Shown piece by piece: positions 1 to 11,370 of a stretch of 64,000 nucleotides of DNA. Numbering within the stretch: the first letter of the stretch is position 1; each line of letters begins with the position of its first letter. The translations under genes were made by a program, and so were the position numbers. This stretch comes from Closterium sp. Naga37s-1 (Eukaryota; Streptophyta; Zygnematophyceae; Desmidiales; Closteriaceae). The notes under the pieces were generated by a model. The model was not told the origin of the DNA, did no database searches, and saw only the letters and a program-made list of their open reading frames with translations. Where the stretch lies: NCBI GenBank assembly GCA_947471745.1, contig CANJKZ010000064.1, forward strand, positions 736,001 to 800,000, written 5' to 3'.

Positions 1-2850
1 CTCTTGCACTGCTGCTGCTGCTGCTGCTGCTGCTGCCACACCCATGGGTACACCCGAACCTGCTGCTGCCCCTGCCACTGCCCCTGCTCCTGCTGCTCCT
101 GCTGGTGCTGCTGCTCCCGCCTCGCCACTCACCCCTGAACACATCATCCCTCCACTTGCTGCCACTGCTGAGGAAGAAGGTGGATCCATTTCGGCCGCTT
201 CTCCTGCTGCGACTGCAGGCAGGCCTTCGCTGTTCCCGGCTGCTACCCCAGCCCCCTCACCACCACCACCAGCAGCACCACTGTCAGCTGCACCAGTAGC
301 ACCAGCGTCAACTCCTGCACCACCAGCACTTAAAGAGACCCCTGTGCTATCCCCACTGGCAAGACCTCCTGCTGCCGCCCCGCTTCCTCCTTCATCCCCT
401 CCTCCTCCCGCTCCTTCTCCAGCCCCCCCTGCTCCTGCTGCCCCTGCTGCCCCTGCTTCTCCTGCTGCACCTCCCCCACCCCCTTCCCCACCCCGTCCCC
501 CCGGCCCAGCAGGTGCAGCAGGCGCATCAGCAGCGGCGGATTCTGCCTGCAGTGCCTGCTCCTCCGCGTCTGGGTTCTCTATCAGCCACTCTATCGCTGC
601 TGCCACGCGGTTGCTGCTCGTGGCACCGGCATGGCAGCAGGCAGCGGCACGGGCAGAGCGGGCAGAAGAGAGGATAGAGAGGAGAAATGGGAATTCAATG
701 TGGGATCAGATCAGCCATGGCATGTATGAGTGAGGTAGTGTTGGAGTGGGGAGAGGCAGGGTGGGATGGGATCGAACCAAGGGTACGTTAGCAGAACGAT
801 CATGCAAACCAGTACAGACACCAGATTGCAGATTATCCCAACGCGGTAACCAGGCACCCAGGCTGGCGGACGCATGCATGGGTTGAGAGTGGTGGCAGGC
901 AAGGCCGGGCGAGCGGCCGGGCGGGTGGGCAGGAGGGAGGGAGGAAGGGAGGGAGCACTGACCGGTGCAGCTGCAGGGCATGGCGGGCCATGAGGCGCGG
1001 GAATCCCATCTCTGCCAGGCGATCCACCAGCACCGGATCTGCCACCACCCGCACCCGCTGCTGCTAGGGGCGATGGGGGAGGCACGGGGGGTGTGGGGGG
1101 GGGGGGACCAGGGGAAAGCATGGGCTTAGTTTTGAGGCGCCTCAAGAACAGACACCAGCACCGGGTCTGCCACCACGCGCACCCGCTGCTTCTGGCCCGG
1201 GGAGCGTGGACATGGAGGGGCGAGATGGAAAGGCGAAATGGAGAGGCGAGATGGAGAGGCGAGATGGAGAGGCGAGATGGAGAGGCGAGATGGAGAGGCG
1301 AGATGGAGAGGCGAGATGGAGGGGGGGGGGGAGTTGGTGGCCAGAAACGGGTGCCAAATGGGGAGCTGGCAGGAGGACCGTACAGGGAACGTGCGGGGGC
1401 GATACAGAACGAGAGAGAACGCGAAGTGGGTGGTGTGTGTGAGAGAGGGAGAGAGTGACAGGCAGGCGAGGCAGGGTAGATCCAGGGGATAGATAGATGG
1501 ACGAGTGGATCGATCATGGAGGTTGGGTTCGCTATCTGAATGCTTACAGCAGCAGCTATAGCAGCGGCGGCGGCGGCGGCTGTGGTGGTATGCAATCCAA
1601 GCCCGGAGGTGGCAGCAGGAGGAGGAGGTAGAGGAACACCTCTCCTCGCGCACTCTGCTTCAATGGCCCGGTCTATGCTCTCCCTCGTCGGAATCGCCTC
1701 TGCTGCTGCTGCTGCAGTCTCTGCGGACGAATCAGGAGCTGCCAGCTGGCAAGGTGTTGGGGCCCGGATGCGGGTGATAACAAGAGTGTCTGCATACCGC
1801 GGGGAGGGAGGGGGAAAGGGGGGGTTGGGAGGGGGAAGGGGGGGGAAGGGAGGGGGAAGGGGGGGGGGAGGGAGGGGGAAGGGGGGCGGAGGGAGGGAAG
1901 GGGGGAGAAGACGAATGGCGCACGAGGGAGGAGAAAGGGAGGGGGATGGCTTGATTCGAGTGCAACGGTTCGGAAGGTAAATGCTGGACTGAAGGGCGGG
2001 ACTGGATCGGACAGGATGGATGGACGAGAAGCAAGCAAGGCATGTGAAATTGAAAATTCTCCCATGCACACATCAGCACACCACGATGGTCCCTCCACCT
2101 AAAACGGTTTTTTTCAGTGAAAGAGAGCTTTGCCTTTCGCGGTTTTTTTTTCTCGGTTGCGTCCTGAAACGAGTCATCACTATGACGTTCCGGGCTTGAT
2201 TTGATCGACCACTCGCCCCTACACGCCCAAACCCCAACCCCAGCACTGCAACCCCTTTCCCCGCACGCACACCTACCCTGCACACTGTATCACATCACAG
2301 TCCATGCTTTTTAACCGCCATTCTCGCCATGCGCACACTCACCGCCACTATCCACACCACACTCTCCAACTGTTAGAAGCTTCGACGAAAGGACCTTTGG
2401 CCGACTTCCCCCAACCCCCCCCAGGTAACCGCTCGCTTCCGCCACCTCCTTCACGCTCGTCCGCCTCTCTTGCGCAGATGGCCCCGCGGATTCCCCCGAA
2501 CGGCCAGCCGCCGGGGGAGCCGCGGAGAAGGGGACGTGGATAAGGCGCACGTCCCGCGCGGGGAGGTTGGGGGGGATGAGACCGCGGGTTTGCAGCTCGG
2601 CGCGCAGCTTGTGGATGGTGATGCCACGTGGCACGCGCACGGGCTGCACCGCGCCGTTCAACAGGCGCACGCGCAAATCCATGGTCGATGCCGCCTGCGC
2701 CTGCGCCTGCGCTTGCGGCTGCGATTGCGGCTGCGCTTGCACTTGCGCAGTTAGCTGATCGGCGGAGATCTGTTGCGGTGGTGTAGGAGAGGCGGAGGAA
2801 GCGGGGAGGTGGGCGTGCGAATGCGGAAAATTCTCCGCATGGTTCGTCAT
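1..2850 (-). CDS. UBAC1/KPC2-like UBL plus UBA domain protein (3' end beyond window)
   Basis: Four exons were placed by frame and splice sites: 2850 (or 2682)-2430, 1789-1548, 1063-963 and 616-1; intron phases agree and the frame stays open to the window edge. From Met at 2682 the protein starts with a ubiquitin-like segment (MDLRVRLLNG...), then DTLVITRIRAPTPC, then PTRESIDRAIEAE, and a UBA domain split by intron 3 (LVDRLAEMGFPRLMARHAL, then NRVAAAIEWLIENPDAEE). This order and these motifs match human UBAC1/KPC2 (LLLIKKRAPSPLP; LRQLTEMGFPENRATKAL; AMEWLIEH). KPC2 is the adaptor subunit of the KPC ubiquitin ligase and docks ubiquitinated clients to the proteasome; a similar role here is inferred. 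The upstream in-frame ATG at 2850 would add a Gln/Ala-rich extension of 56 residues. Exon 4 runs into Gly/Ala-rich low complexity. The second UBA and the C-terminus expected from KPC2 would lie outside the window. Confidence 0.75.
1128..1203 (-). repeat. Copy of the exon 3 start inside intron 2, next to a short palindrome
   Basis: About 39 bp at 1160-1200 repeat the start of exon 3 of the UBL/UBA gene (the codons for QRVRVVADPVLV), including an AG acceptor just upstream. Most differences from the true exon are at third codon positions. Immediately beside it, at 1128-1149, is a near-perfect palindrome with arms TTGAG/CTCAA around GCGC. No reading frame continues from the copy into a useful exon. 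Confidence 0.75.
1216..1326. repeat. 13-bp minisatellite in intron 2
   Basis: About eight copies of the unit GAGATGGAGAGGC, then a G-run. It lies inside intron 2 of the UBL/UBA gene. Because 13 is not a multiple of three, open frames across it in several phases are a repeat artefact. Confidence 0.9.
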
Positions 2851-4219
2851 GGCGGGATCGACAACAACGAGCGAGGATGCGTGTGGAACGCGAATCAGAC
2901 GACGCGACTAAATTTCGCACGAGGCATGCTTCTAACGACCCGTGTCACAGTTCCGTCTCGTGAGGCGTTGAGATCTAGGAAAGGAGGCGCTAAAACCGGT
3001 TTCCCATTGTCCAGGGTTATTTAGGTTCTAAAAAGGAATGGTTCGAATAGCGTGCGAGGCAAAGAGGGGAGAGACGGACAACCAATTAACCGGCGGCGGG
3101 GACGCGTCGGCTTGTTGGAAAGGAATCATCCGAGCGATTGAGGAGGAGGAGGAGATATGACCCGTTATGTGCCAAAACGAGAAATCCTGCAACAATGAGT
3201 GATGCGGGACGGGCTATGCAATATGGTCCAATACTACGGTATGTTGACACGGGACATGCTGCAGTGAACGCGATGCTTGCGGTGCTACATTAGATGGTGC
3301 TGACACAAGAACGGCGATGCGTAATGATGACTAGGAATCACGGATAGCTGCTTTGTTCATGGTACTAGGCTCGCTAATCGCCAGCGCCATGCACTGCGAC
3401 GCGACCTGCCAGTCAGTCAGTCAAGCCCAGTTTGACGGATTGTCCTGTGGGCCAGCAGACAACCCTTGGGATGTACGCGTACGCGTTATGAGTGCGTGTT
3501 AGCGAGGACGGATTCGCTGTAGAGGAGTCCACTGAGTCCCAAACAATAAAAATCATCCCTTCGGCATACGAATCATTGCCACGCCCACCCTCCCCCGTAC
3601 AGTCACAAATTACTCGTGGCGAACTCACGAAGGCTAGCGAACGCTTTGCGGATTTCGCTGTTGACTGTCACCCGAAAAGTAGTGCTGCAGGGTCGGACTT
3701 CAGCATAATTTTTTTCTGTAGAGTAGAGCATACAAAAACTGATAAACTACATACATTCAAGGTCTTTCTTTCCAGCGAAGTCGGTTGTATTGTACAGTAC
3801 ATCCACAGCCCAAGCCGCCAACCATTTCCGCCAACTTCCCCCCTCAGTCTCTGGTAACTTCCGTCACGCTTCCGCGCATCAGCTCCGCTCCCCGCAGTTT
3901 CTTCCGCCGCCCGTCTCCCCGCACCCAGCACAACTGCCCTCCTGCTCTGCCAGGCAACTCTCTCTTCCTTTCTTTCTAGTCTCGTCTCGTCTTGTCCTCG
4001 TCTCGTCGTGTTCTCTGAGCGACGCACGCTAAAGTCAGGAATTTTTTATTCGGCCACCACATCGCGCCAGCCCAGTAGTTATTCTGCCTGTTGTTCCCGA
4101 CACCATACCCGGCCAACTCGCCCGAGTTTCTCTCAAGTTACCAGCTTCTATTGAGACGTGCATAACCGCTCCGCATAATCCACCACGGCGACTCCAGTTT
4201 CATTTTGCTATCGGCTGCC
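2851..4219. other. Divergent intergenic region between the UBL/UBA gene and the F-box gene
   Basis: About 1.4 kb separate two start codons pointing away from each other, so both promoters should lie here. I saw no conserved protein, RNA gene or clear TATA box. The last 400 bp (3800-4219) are C/T-rich, typical of a 5' untranslated leader of the F-box gene. Confidence 0.6.
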
Positions 4220-7200
4220 ATGAGTACCGAGGACGTGCCTTCCCTTCGCGATCTTCCGGATGACGTCATTCTTGTCATTCTGAATCGAGTCGGGGACGTC
4301 AAGTGTAAGCCTCACGGATTCGTCGCCATAACATGCATTTCACGCTCCGTTTTCACTTGCACACCCAATCTCCCGTTCTTTTCACACTCCATCCGCTCCC
4401 CGGTTTGCCGCTCACCCCGCGCTTTTCTAATACAAGTTACCCCGTCGCTCTTTACCATCCTCCGGTCGTCCCTCCCATGCAGCGCTCGGCGCGTGCGCTG
4501 CATCTTGCAGTCGGCTGCGCGCCTGTGTGCCACGTGTCAGCACGGCAGTGGTATCCGTTGACAACCTTCTAAAGGCAGGAGCGGCGGCGGACACTACAGG
4601 ACCGGCGTCCGCCTCTTCTTCTTCTTCTTCGTCCTCCGCCTCTTCCTCGGCCGGGAAGGGCAAAGCCATGACTCAGCTGAAGAGCGCCATGGCCAGCCTT
4701 CTGCGATCCTTCCAGGTGAGAGCACGAGAAGCACGAACGCGCGCACTCTCTCTCTCTCTCTCTCTCTCTCCCTCTCCCTCTCTCTCGTCGGTTTCTGTGA
4801 AAGTGATTCTTGATTATTGTCAGTGATTCGTGCGACGCACGAGAGTTAGTCACACGCAGAGTTGTGAGTCATCTCTGGACTCAATTTTCTGCTCTTCATT
4901 TCATAACTCTCTCCTCACCACCGCCGTCATTCCTGCTCCCCTTCTTCGTATGCTCGTGTTTCTCTGTGCCTCCCTCGCTCCATTCCGAGCAGCAGCGGGA
5001 GGACGACGAGGGGAGCAGCGGGGGGTCGGACGGTCCTCCTCATCTGGCGCAGAGTGGGCGGGACGGGCGCGGCGGGCGGGGCAGTATCGACCGGGCGCAG
5101 CAGCAGCAACAGCAGCGGCAGCAGCAGTGCTTCGATGTGGAGGACGTGGTGCGGCGCTTCCCCATGCTGCAGGAGCTGCTCATCGTGCTCCCAGGTCCCG
5201 CCCTCGCCACCCCCACCCCCAGCCCCCCCCCCTTTCTCTCCATCTCCCTCCCCCATCCCATTCCCCTCACCTTCCCCCTTTTCCCCTCTCACTCCACCTC
5301 CCCCTCCGCCCCCCTCTTTCCCGTTCGCACGTTCTCTCGTCCGTGTCCCGTTTATCTTCAGTTTTCTCCGTGCATTCCCGTCGTGCTCCCCTGATGCGTC
5401 CCCTTCCTCGTCCTCCGCACTGCACTGACGCTCCATTACCTTCCGTCCCTGCGACTATCCCATCTCCTTCATACCCTCTCTCCCTCCATCCCCTCCCTAC
5501 GTCCCTTTCGTCCGTGCGTGCAACTCTGCCATCCCATCCCAGACTGCGAGTTCTCTCTAGACAGAGAGGCATCGCTGCATTGGTACGCGGACTTCAACGA
5601 AACGCTCTCCTCCTGCGCCATCGTTGCAGCTGATTCCATCTCCCTCCTCTCCCACCCCACTCCCATTCCTCTTAGTACTCCCTCCCCTACGTCTTCCGCC
5701 CCCACCGCATCCGCCTCCCCTCCTCCTTCCACTCCTCCTGCTCCTCGCTCTCCTCCTCCTTCCGCTCCACCTGCTCCCCCCACTCCCCCTTCTCCCGTTC
5801 CTCCTCCTCCTCCGCCTGTCTCGTGCCCCCACCAAGGTACATCCCTGTCAAACCGCCGGCCTTCACGTATCCCCTCTCTCTCGCGCTCCTCCTCACAACC
5901 TCCCCTCTGGGCGCCCCTGTGGGACTGGATGTCAGCTGCTGGCACGTCTTCACCCAGACAAGCCACCGCCACTGCTGCCAGCACAACCCACCAGCAAGCC
6001 ACCACCACCGCCACTGACACCTCTCCTTCCTCCTCTTCTCCAGGCCCCACCTCGCCCTCTCATCCCTCCGAGCTCTGCAATGGGTCTTCTCCATCGTCTC
6101 CCTGCCACGAAAACACGCAGGGAGACGCTGGTTCAGCAGGAAAGTGGATGGGGAACAAGCAGCAGCGTTCTGGCGACCGTGGAAAGGCACGGGACAAGGG
6201 GAAGGGGAAAGAGAAGGTGGAGCTTCGGAGAAACTTTGTGGTGGAGACTGGTGACGGAGGAAACGCAGGGCAGGTGGAGCAGCAGGGCGGGTGCATTGTG
6301 GCTAGACTGGGCTTTTCCCGGGTGGTGGACATTACAGATTCCTCCCAACAGCCTTATCGGAACGAGCGTCCGGCCGTTGGGATGCCGCCACCTGTCCCGG
6401 CTCGCTCTCTCTCCTCCATGACTCGCCTGCTGGCTGCAAGCAGGGGCCGTGCGGCTGCTTTAGTTCATGGTGCAAGCGGCAGTGACAATGGCAGAGGCAG
6501 TGGGAGCGGGAGCAGCAGTGGGAGCGGGAGCAGCCGTGGGAGCGGGAGCAGCAGTGGTAGTGGGAGCAGCAGTGGCAGTGGTGGCGGCCTCAACGGGAAT
6601 GGACTTAGTCACACGCAGATGTGTAATGGCAGCAGCACTGCTAGTGGCACAGACACAGCTGCTCCTGCCCAGTCTAGTGGAAACACTGCAGCAGGCAATG
6701 CCGAGAGCAGCAGCAGCAACAGTGAGTTTAACAACCCGGGTGCCTCTGCAAGTAGTGACACTGTTATCAGTAGCAGAGGGAATGGAGGCACTACCTGCAT
6801 GGATAGCCGTTACTCGGATCACAACAGGCCAACTGACCTTGTAGCAGCCCTGAGAAGGAGTACTACCAACGCCAGTGACAGGGGAGCTGGGTCTTCCTCT
6901 GGTAGTAGTAACACTAACACTGCAGGTCACTGTGTCCATCAGAATGCTTTTGCTGATGTCTGCAGCAAGGGCAATGGTGGTGCTCGTAACCAAAGCGGGA
7001 GCCTTTCCTCTGGTCGCTCTGCTTGTGATACAAGCCGTCGAAGCAGGGCCAGTGAAAGTGGCAGCAGTAGTAGCAACAGTGGGAGTAGTTTCACCAACCA
7101 TCGCCCTCCTTTCCTCACCCAAGTGCATGCTGCTGCATCCACAGCCCCAAGCCCAGGCCCATCACGGCGGCAACCACCATATCCCCATTCCACCCCCTCT

Positions 7201-7989
7201 TTACCATCCGCTTCAATCCGATATCCAGCCCCAACTTCCCCCACGTCATCCTGCTTCCCTACCTCATCAACCCGGCGTCAGCCGTTCCGCCCTCCCCCCA
7301 TCCGCCTGACGCCAAACGGCCTCAAGGAGCGCATTGCATGGACCATCAGTGCTGCTGTGGCGGCATCGGCTCGCCATGAGCTGCTACGGCGCATTGCAAG
7401 GCAGCTGCCAGAGCTGAGGCAGGTGGCCATTGCTGACGTGCAAGGCCAAGGCAGCCTCTCACTTGGTCCTGAACAGGTATGATGATGAGAAAGAGGATGG
7501 AGCGATTATTTTGTGTGTGATCTAAATTTGTGGCTAATTTTGTCCAATGCTTCTTTTCTCCTTGTGTTGCAGTTGGCTTGCTTACGCAGAGCTGAAGCTG
7601 AGAATGCATCTGGGGAGCATTCCAACGCCTACTCGCCTCGAACCCCGCTTCCGACGCTCAAGATGCTTCTGTGGCACGCACCTTCACTGTCAGTGGGTGA
7701 TATGGAGCTTACAGGTGCCACCCTAGTCATTTTGCGGAATGAAGCATTGAAGGTGGCAAAAGCTGGTAGTGAGGTGGAAGGGAGCTTGGACTCTGGCACT
7801 GCTGATAGCCTACAGAGCACTTCACAAGATCAGACGGGTGGATTGGAGTGCCGGGGCGAGATTGCGGAGAGGAGAGATGCAGAACAGTGCCTGCAGTCTC
7901 TTCTGGCATCTTCAGACCCTCTTCTTCATGCAAGTTTGGAGCTGTTGCAGCTTTCACAGACTCAGCGGTTTGAGTTTAGTGCCTTTTAA
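4220..7989 (+). CDS. F-box protein, AUF1/AUF2-like, with long Ser/Gly-rich insertion
   Basis: Five exons with consistent phases: 4220-4304, 4483-4715, 4993-5194, 5543-7476 and 7573-7989, giving 956 residues. The F-box is at residues 8-45 (SLRDLPDDVILVILNRVGDVK, then SLGACAASCSRLRACV). It is followed by VVSVDNLL, FPMLQELLIVLPD and LHWYADFNETLSSCAIV. Exons 4-5 carry GLKERIAWTISAAVAASARH, IADVQGQGSLSL and LKMLLWHAPSLSV, matching the second half of Arabidopsis auxin up-regulated F-box proteins AUF1/AUF2. Such proteins act as SCF ubiquitin-ligase substrate receptors. The plant proteins are roughly 330 residues; the excess here is mostly one low-complexity block encoded by about 5680-7250, rich in Pro/Ser then Ser/Gly/Asn, and part of it could be an unrecognised intron. 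A truncated second copy lies at 20016-20705. Confidence 0.85.
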
Positions 7990-8065
7990 TTGCAACTAAA
8001 TTCACCACTACCACAATGCTCAACATCACGGTTAACAGGTCATTACGGTACCGTACAACACTTCT
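7990..8065. other. Shared 3' region of the F-box gene and gene A, interrupted by copia element 1
   Basis: Only about 80 bp follow the F-box stop before the GTAAC target duplication, and 18 bp lie between the other GTAAC and the stop of gene A. Without the insertion the two stop codons would be about 100 bp apart, tail to tail. Confidence 0.8.
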
Positions 8066-8070
8066 GTAAC

Positions 8071-8200
8071 TATCAAAGTTAGCGAACAACGGAATGTGTG
8101 AACTAGGGAAACAAGGTATACAAATAGCAACCCTAAAAGTGTTGTACTCCCTATAGTGCTACTCACTGTAGCCTAAGAACCTATAATAACATTTGATACA
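8071..8200 (-). repeat. 3' LTR of copia element 1
   Basis: About 130 bp, repeated at 14868-14995. It is preceded, in element orientation, by the polypurine tract CCTATGGGGG. Confidence 0.9.
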
Positions 8201-10677
8201 CCCCCATAGGCTAAGTGAGGGGCATCAAAGCAAGCAGGGTGAACAAATGGTCACAAGACCAGTCACTGCAGGAAGCAAAGCAAGCTCAGGGTGGATCTCA
8301 AGGACACCACACAAATTCCGAGCACAAGCAAGCGGCCACAAGGCCAGTTCAAGAGTTCACTAGGATATATATAGCAAAGCACAACAAGCAGAGCAAACAT
8401 CAAGTCTACAGCAACCGAGGGCCTACCTCAACAAGCCCCAACTGCACACAGAAGTTGTGGTGGTCACCAGGCGCCAAGGCCTTGGTGAAGAGGTCGGCAG
8501 TGTTGGACTTTGATGCCACAAAGTCCAAGCGTGCCTGGCCGCGTCGCTGCAACTCTCGCAGGAGGAAGTACCTCACGTCAATATGCTTCACTCTGCTCTC
8601 CAGTCGAGGCTCTCGACACAGGAGGATCATGGCCTTGTTGTCAGCGTACAAGGTCGGTGCAGAGCGAGGCCGCTCACCAAGGTCGGCGAGCAAGAAGATC
8701 AACCAGCGAAGCTCCTGTGCCGCCATGGCACCAGCGTAGAGCTCTGCCTCTGCACTGGACGAAGCCATAGACGACGACCGTGTAGACCTCCACGACACAG
8801 CACCAGCACCAAGACTGAAGCGGTAACCCTGAGTCAAGCGCTGGGTCTCCACGTCGTCAGCATAGGAAGAGTCGCAGTGACCAGTCAACGCCACTGGCTG
8901 AGTCCCTCCAAGCACAAGCCCCATGCCTGATGTAGTCGCCAGGTACTTCGCCACCCTCACAGCAGCTGTCCAGTGTACAGGACGGTGTCTCCCAGTCGCA
9001 ACAAAGCGAGAGAGGACGCTGAGGGGAAAGGCGAGGTCCGGCCGAGTACAAGTCATCAGGTACATGAGGCAGCCCACCAGCTCTGCGTAGGGACCACTGG
9101 ACTCAAAAGGCTCGTCGGGAAAGGGGCCAGTGAGTCTGTGGTCAACAGCAAGAGGTGTGGGCTGTGTGGTGGAGAACTGGAAGTCGAACCGCCGAAGGAC
9201 CTGCTGCACCATGTGTGACTGAGTCAGTGTGATGGTGCGAGTGGCTCTGTCCCTGGTGATCTGCAGGCCAAGGTAGCGCTGCAGTTCACCTAGGTCAGTG
9301 CACGTGTGTCTCTTCTGCAGTTCGGACTTCACCTGAGCCAGAGCTGCCCTGTCTGCTGTGGCAAAGACCAAGTCGTCGACGTACACTAGTATAAAGAAAG
9401 GAGTGGAACCAGTGCGAACAAACAGCGACGGGTCGGCAGAGGAAGGACAAAACCCAAGGTCACGAAGCGTGGAGCGAAGAGTGTCGTGCCACTCACGGGG
9501 CGACTGGCGGAGACCGTAGACCGGCCGTCTCAGGCTCCACTGGGTCCCAGGTGGGAAGGTGTCAGTGAAGCCAGGAGGGCGGCGCAGCCAGATCTCCTCG
9601 TGTAGTCGGCCCTGGAGAAACGCAGTAGAGAATTCAAGGGAGTGCAGCTCGTAGTCTCGCTGTGCTGCTACGTGCAGTAACACCCGAAGAGTAGTCATCT
9701 TCGGGGTCGGGGCGAAGGTCTGGAAGAAGTCAACTCCCTCACGCTGACTGAAACCCCTAGCCACGTAGCGCGCCTTGAACACAGGCGGTGAACCAGGCGG
9801 CCGCTTCACCTTGAAGAGCCACATGCCATCGACTACGTTCGCCCTGGGAGGGGGAACTGCGTCGACGTAGGTGCCTGTGGATCTCCAAGACGCTAACTCC
9901 GAGGCCATAGCCGCTTTCCACTGTGAGGCCCACGCCCCTGACACTGCCTCGCGGTAAGTGCGAGGAGTCGGTATGTCAAGGGCGTCGGGGTCTCCCTCAG
10001 GGGATAGCAGCATGGCACAGACAGAGGGAGAAGCGGCTGCCCAGTACTCCAGCTCAGACTCTCTGTCCTCTAGGACGTCACAGCCAAGGGCAAACCCACC
10101 CCCGACGGACAGAGGACGGGAGGGAGGAGCTGGCACCACATGGGTGGTGTAGTCAAGGCGACTGGCCGCAGCAAACTCAGCGACAGCGGAAGTGAGAGCC
10201 GAGACAGACGACGGAGGGAAACGAGAGTCGGTGACAAGAGTGGCGAGGACACGAGAGACAACAGGACGAACAGCGTGGTAGTAGTCAGTGACAGGAGTAG
10301 GGGGAAAGGGAGAGAGGACGGAGGCGGAGACGGGAGAACGGACTCAGGAGGAGGACGACGAAGAGACGAACAAAGGAGGGCAGTGTGGAGGTCGGTAACG
10401 GGAGACGAGTGACGAGCACGCGGAGGACAGGGACGGACACGAGAGTGCGGGACACCAGGTGGAGGAGACTGCGGTGGAGGAGAAGACCAGACCGCCGGAC
10501 TGGCGTCAGGAGGAGAAAACGTGGGACCAAACGCTGGAGGGGACGGAGTGTGAACAGGAGGAGAGGAGGGAAGACCAAGGGCCCGAAGGCCACTCACGGG
10601 TGGGAACAACTGCCGCTCCAGAGGGAGCTGCTATGGTCGCAGCTGCGGTGGCGGTGTCTGCTGCTGCTGCGGCTGCT

Positions 10678-10851
<174 letters not shown>

Positions 10852-10969
10852 GCAGGTCCAACTGCCGCAACTCCTGCCGCTCCCTCTCCAACAGCACCTG
10901 CTCCTCACGCTCACGCCGATGGGCCGCCTGGAGACGTGTGTCGTGGCGGTGGGGAGGCGGAGTCGACTC

Positions 10970-11370
10970 TGCAGAACTAGTGTCTCCAGCTCCAGTCTCC
11001 TCAGAACCAGCACCTCCAGTGCCAGCGCCTCCAGCACCAGCACCCCCAGAACCAGCACCCCCAGGACCAGCACCCCCAGAACCAGCACCTCCTGTGCCAG
11101 CACCTCCAGCTCCAGCACCCCCAGAACTAGCACCTCCAGTGCCAGCACCTCCAACTCCAGCACCCCCAGAGCTAGCGCCTCCAGTGCCAGCACCTCCAGC
11201 TCCAGCACCCCCAGAGCTAGCGCCACCTGCGCCAGCACCTCCAGCTCCAGCACCCCCAGGACTAGCACCTCCAGTGCCAGGACCTCCAGCTCCAGCACCC
11301 CCAGGGCTAGCGCCACCTGCGCCAGCACCTCCAACTCCAGCACCCCTCAAACGAGCACCCCCGGACCGAG
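10970..11370 (-). repeat. Gly-Gly-Ala collagen-like repeat in the element 1 polyprotein linker
   Basis: A 15-bp-type repeat with core CCAGCACCTCCAG (plus strand) encodes GGAGAGG-type triplets on the element's strand. A related repeat is in the same place in copia element 3 (about 23330-24330), so this low-complexity linker between integrase and reverse transcriptase looks like a lineage trait. Confidence 0.85.

Noticed and set aside
44-733. Proline/alanine-rich 229-codon frame on the plus strand
   Set aside because: It is the shadow of exon 4 of the minus-strand UBL/UBA gene, whose frame is supported by the UBA motif and splice phases.
711-2069. 452-codon minus-strand frame
   Set aside because: It reads through two introns. 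Only 1789-1548 and 1063-963 are real exons, as shown by the UBA domain and splice sites.
3492-4032. Short frames upstream of the F-box gene
   Set aside because: No domain or plausible start; the sequence is leader-like and C/T-rich.
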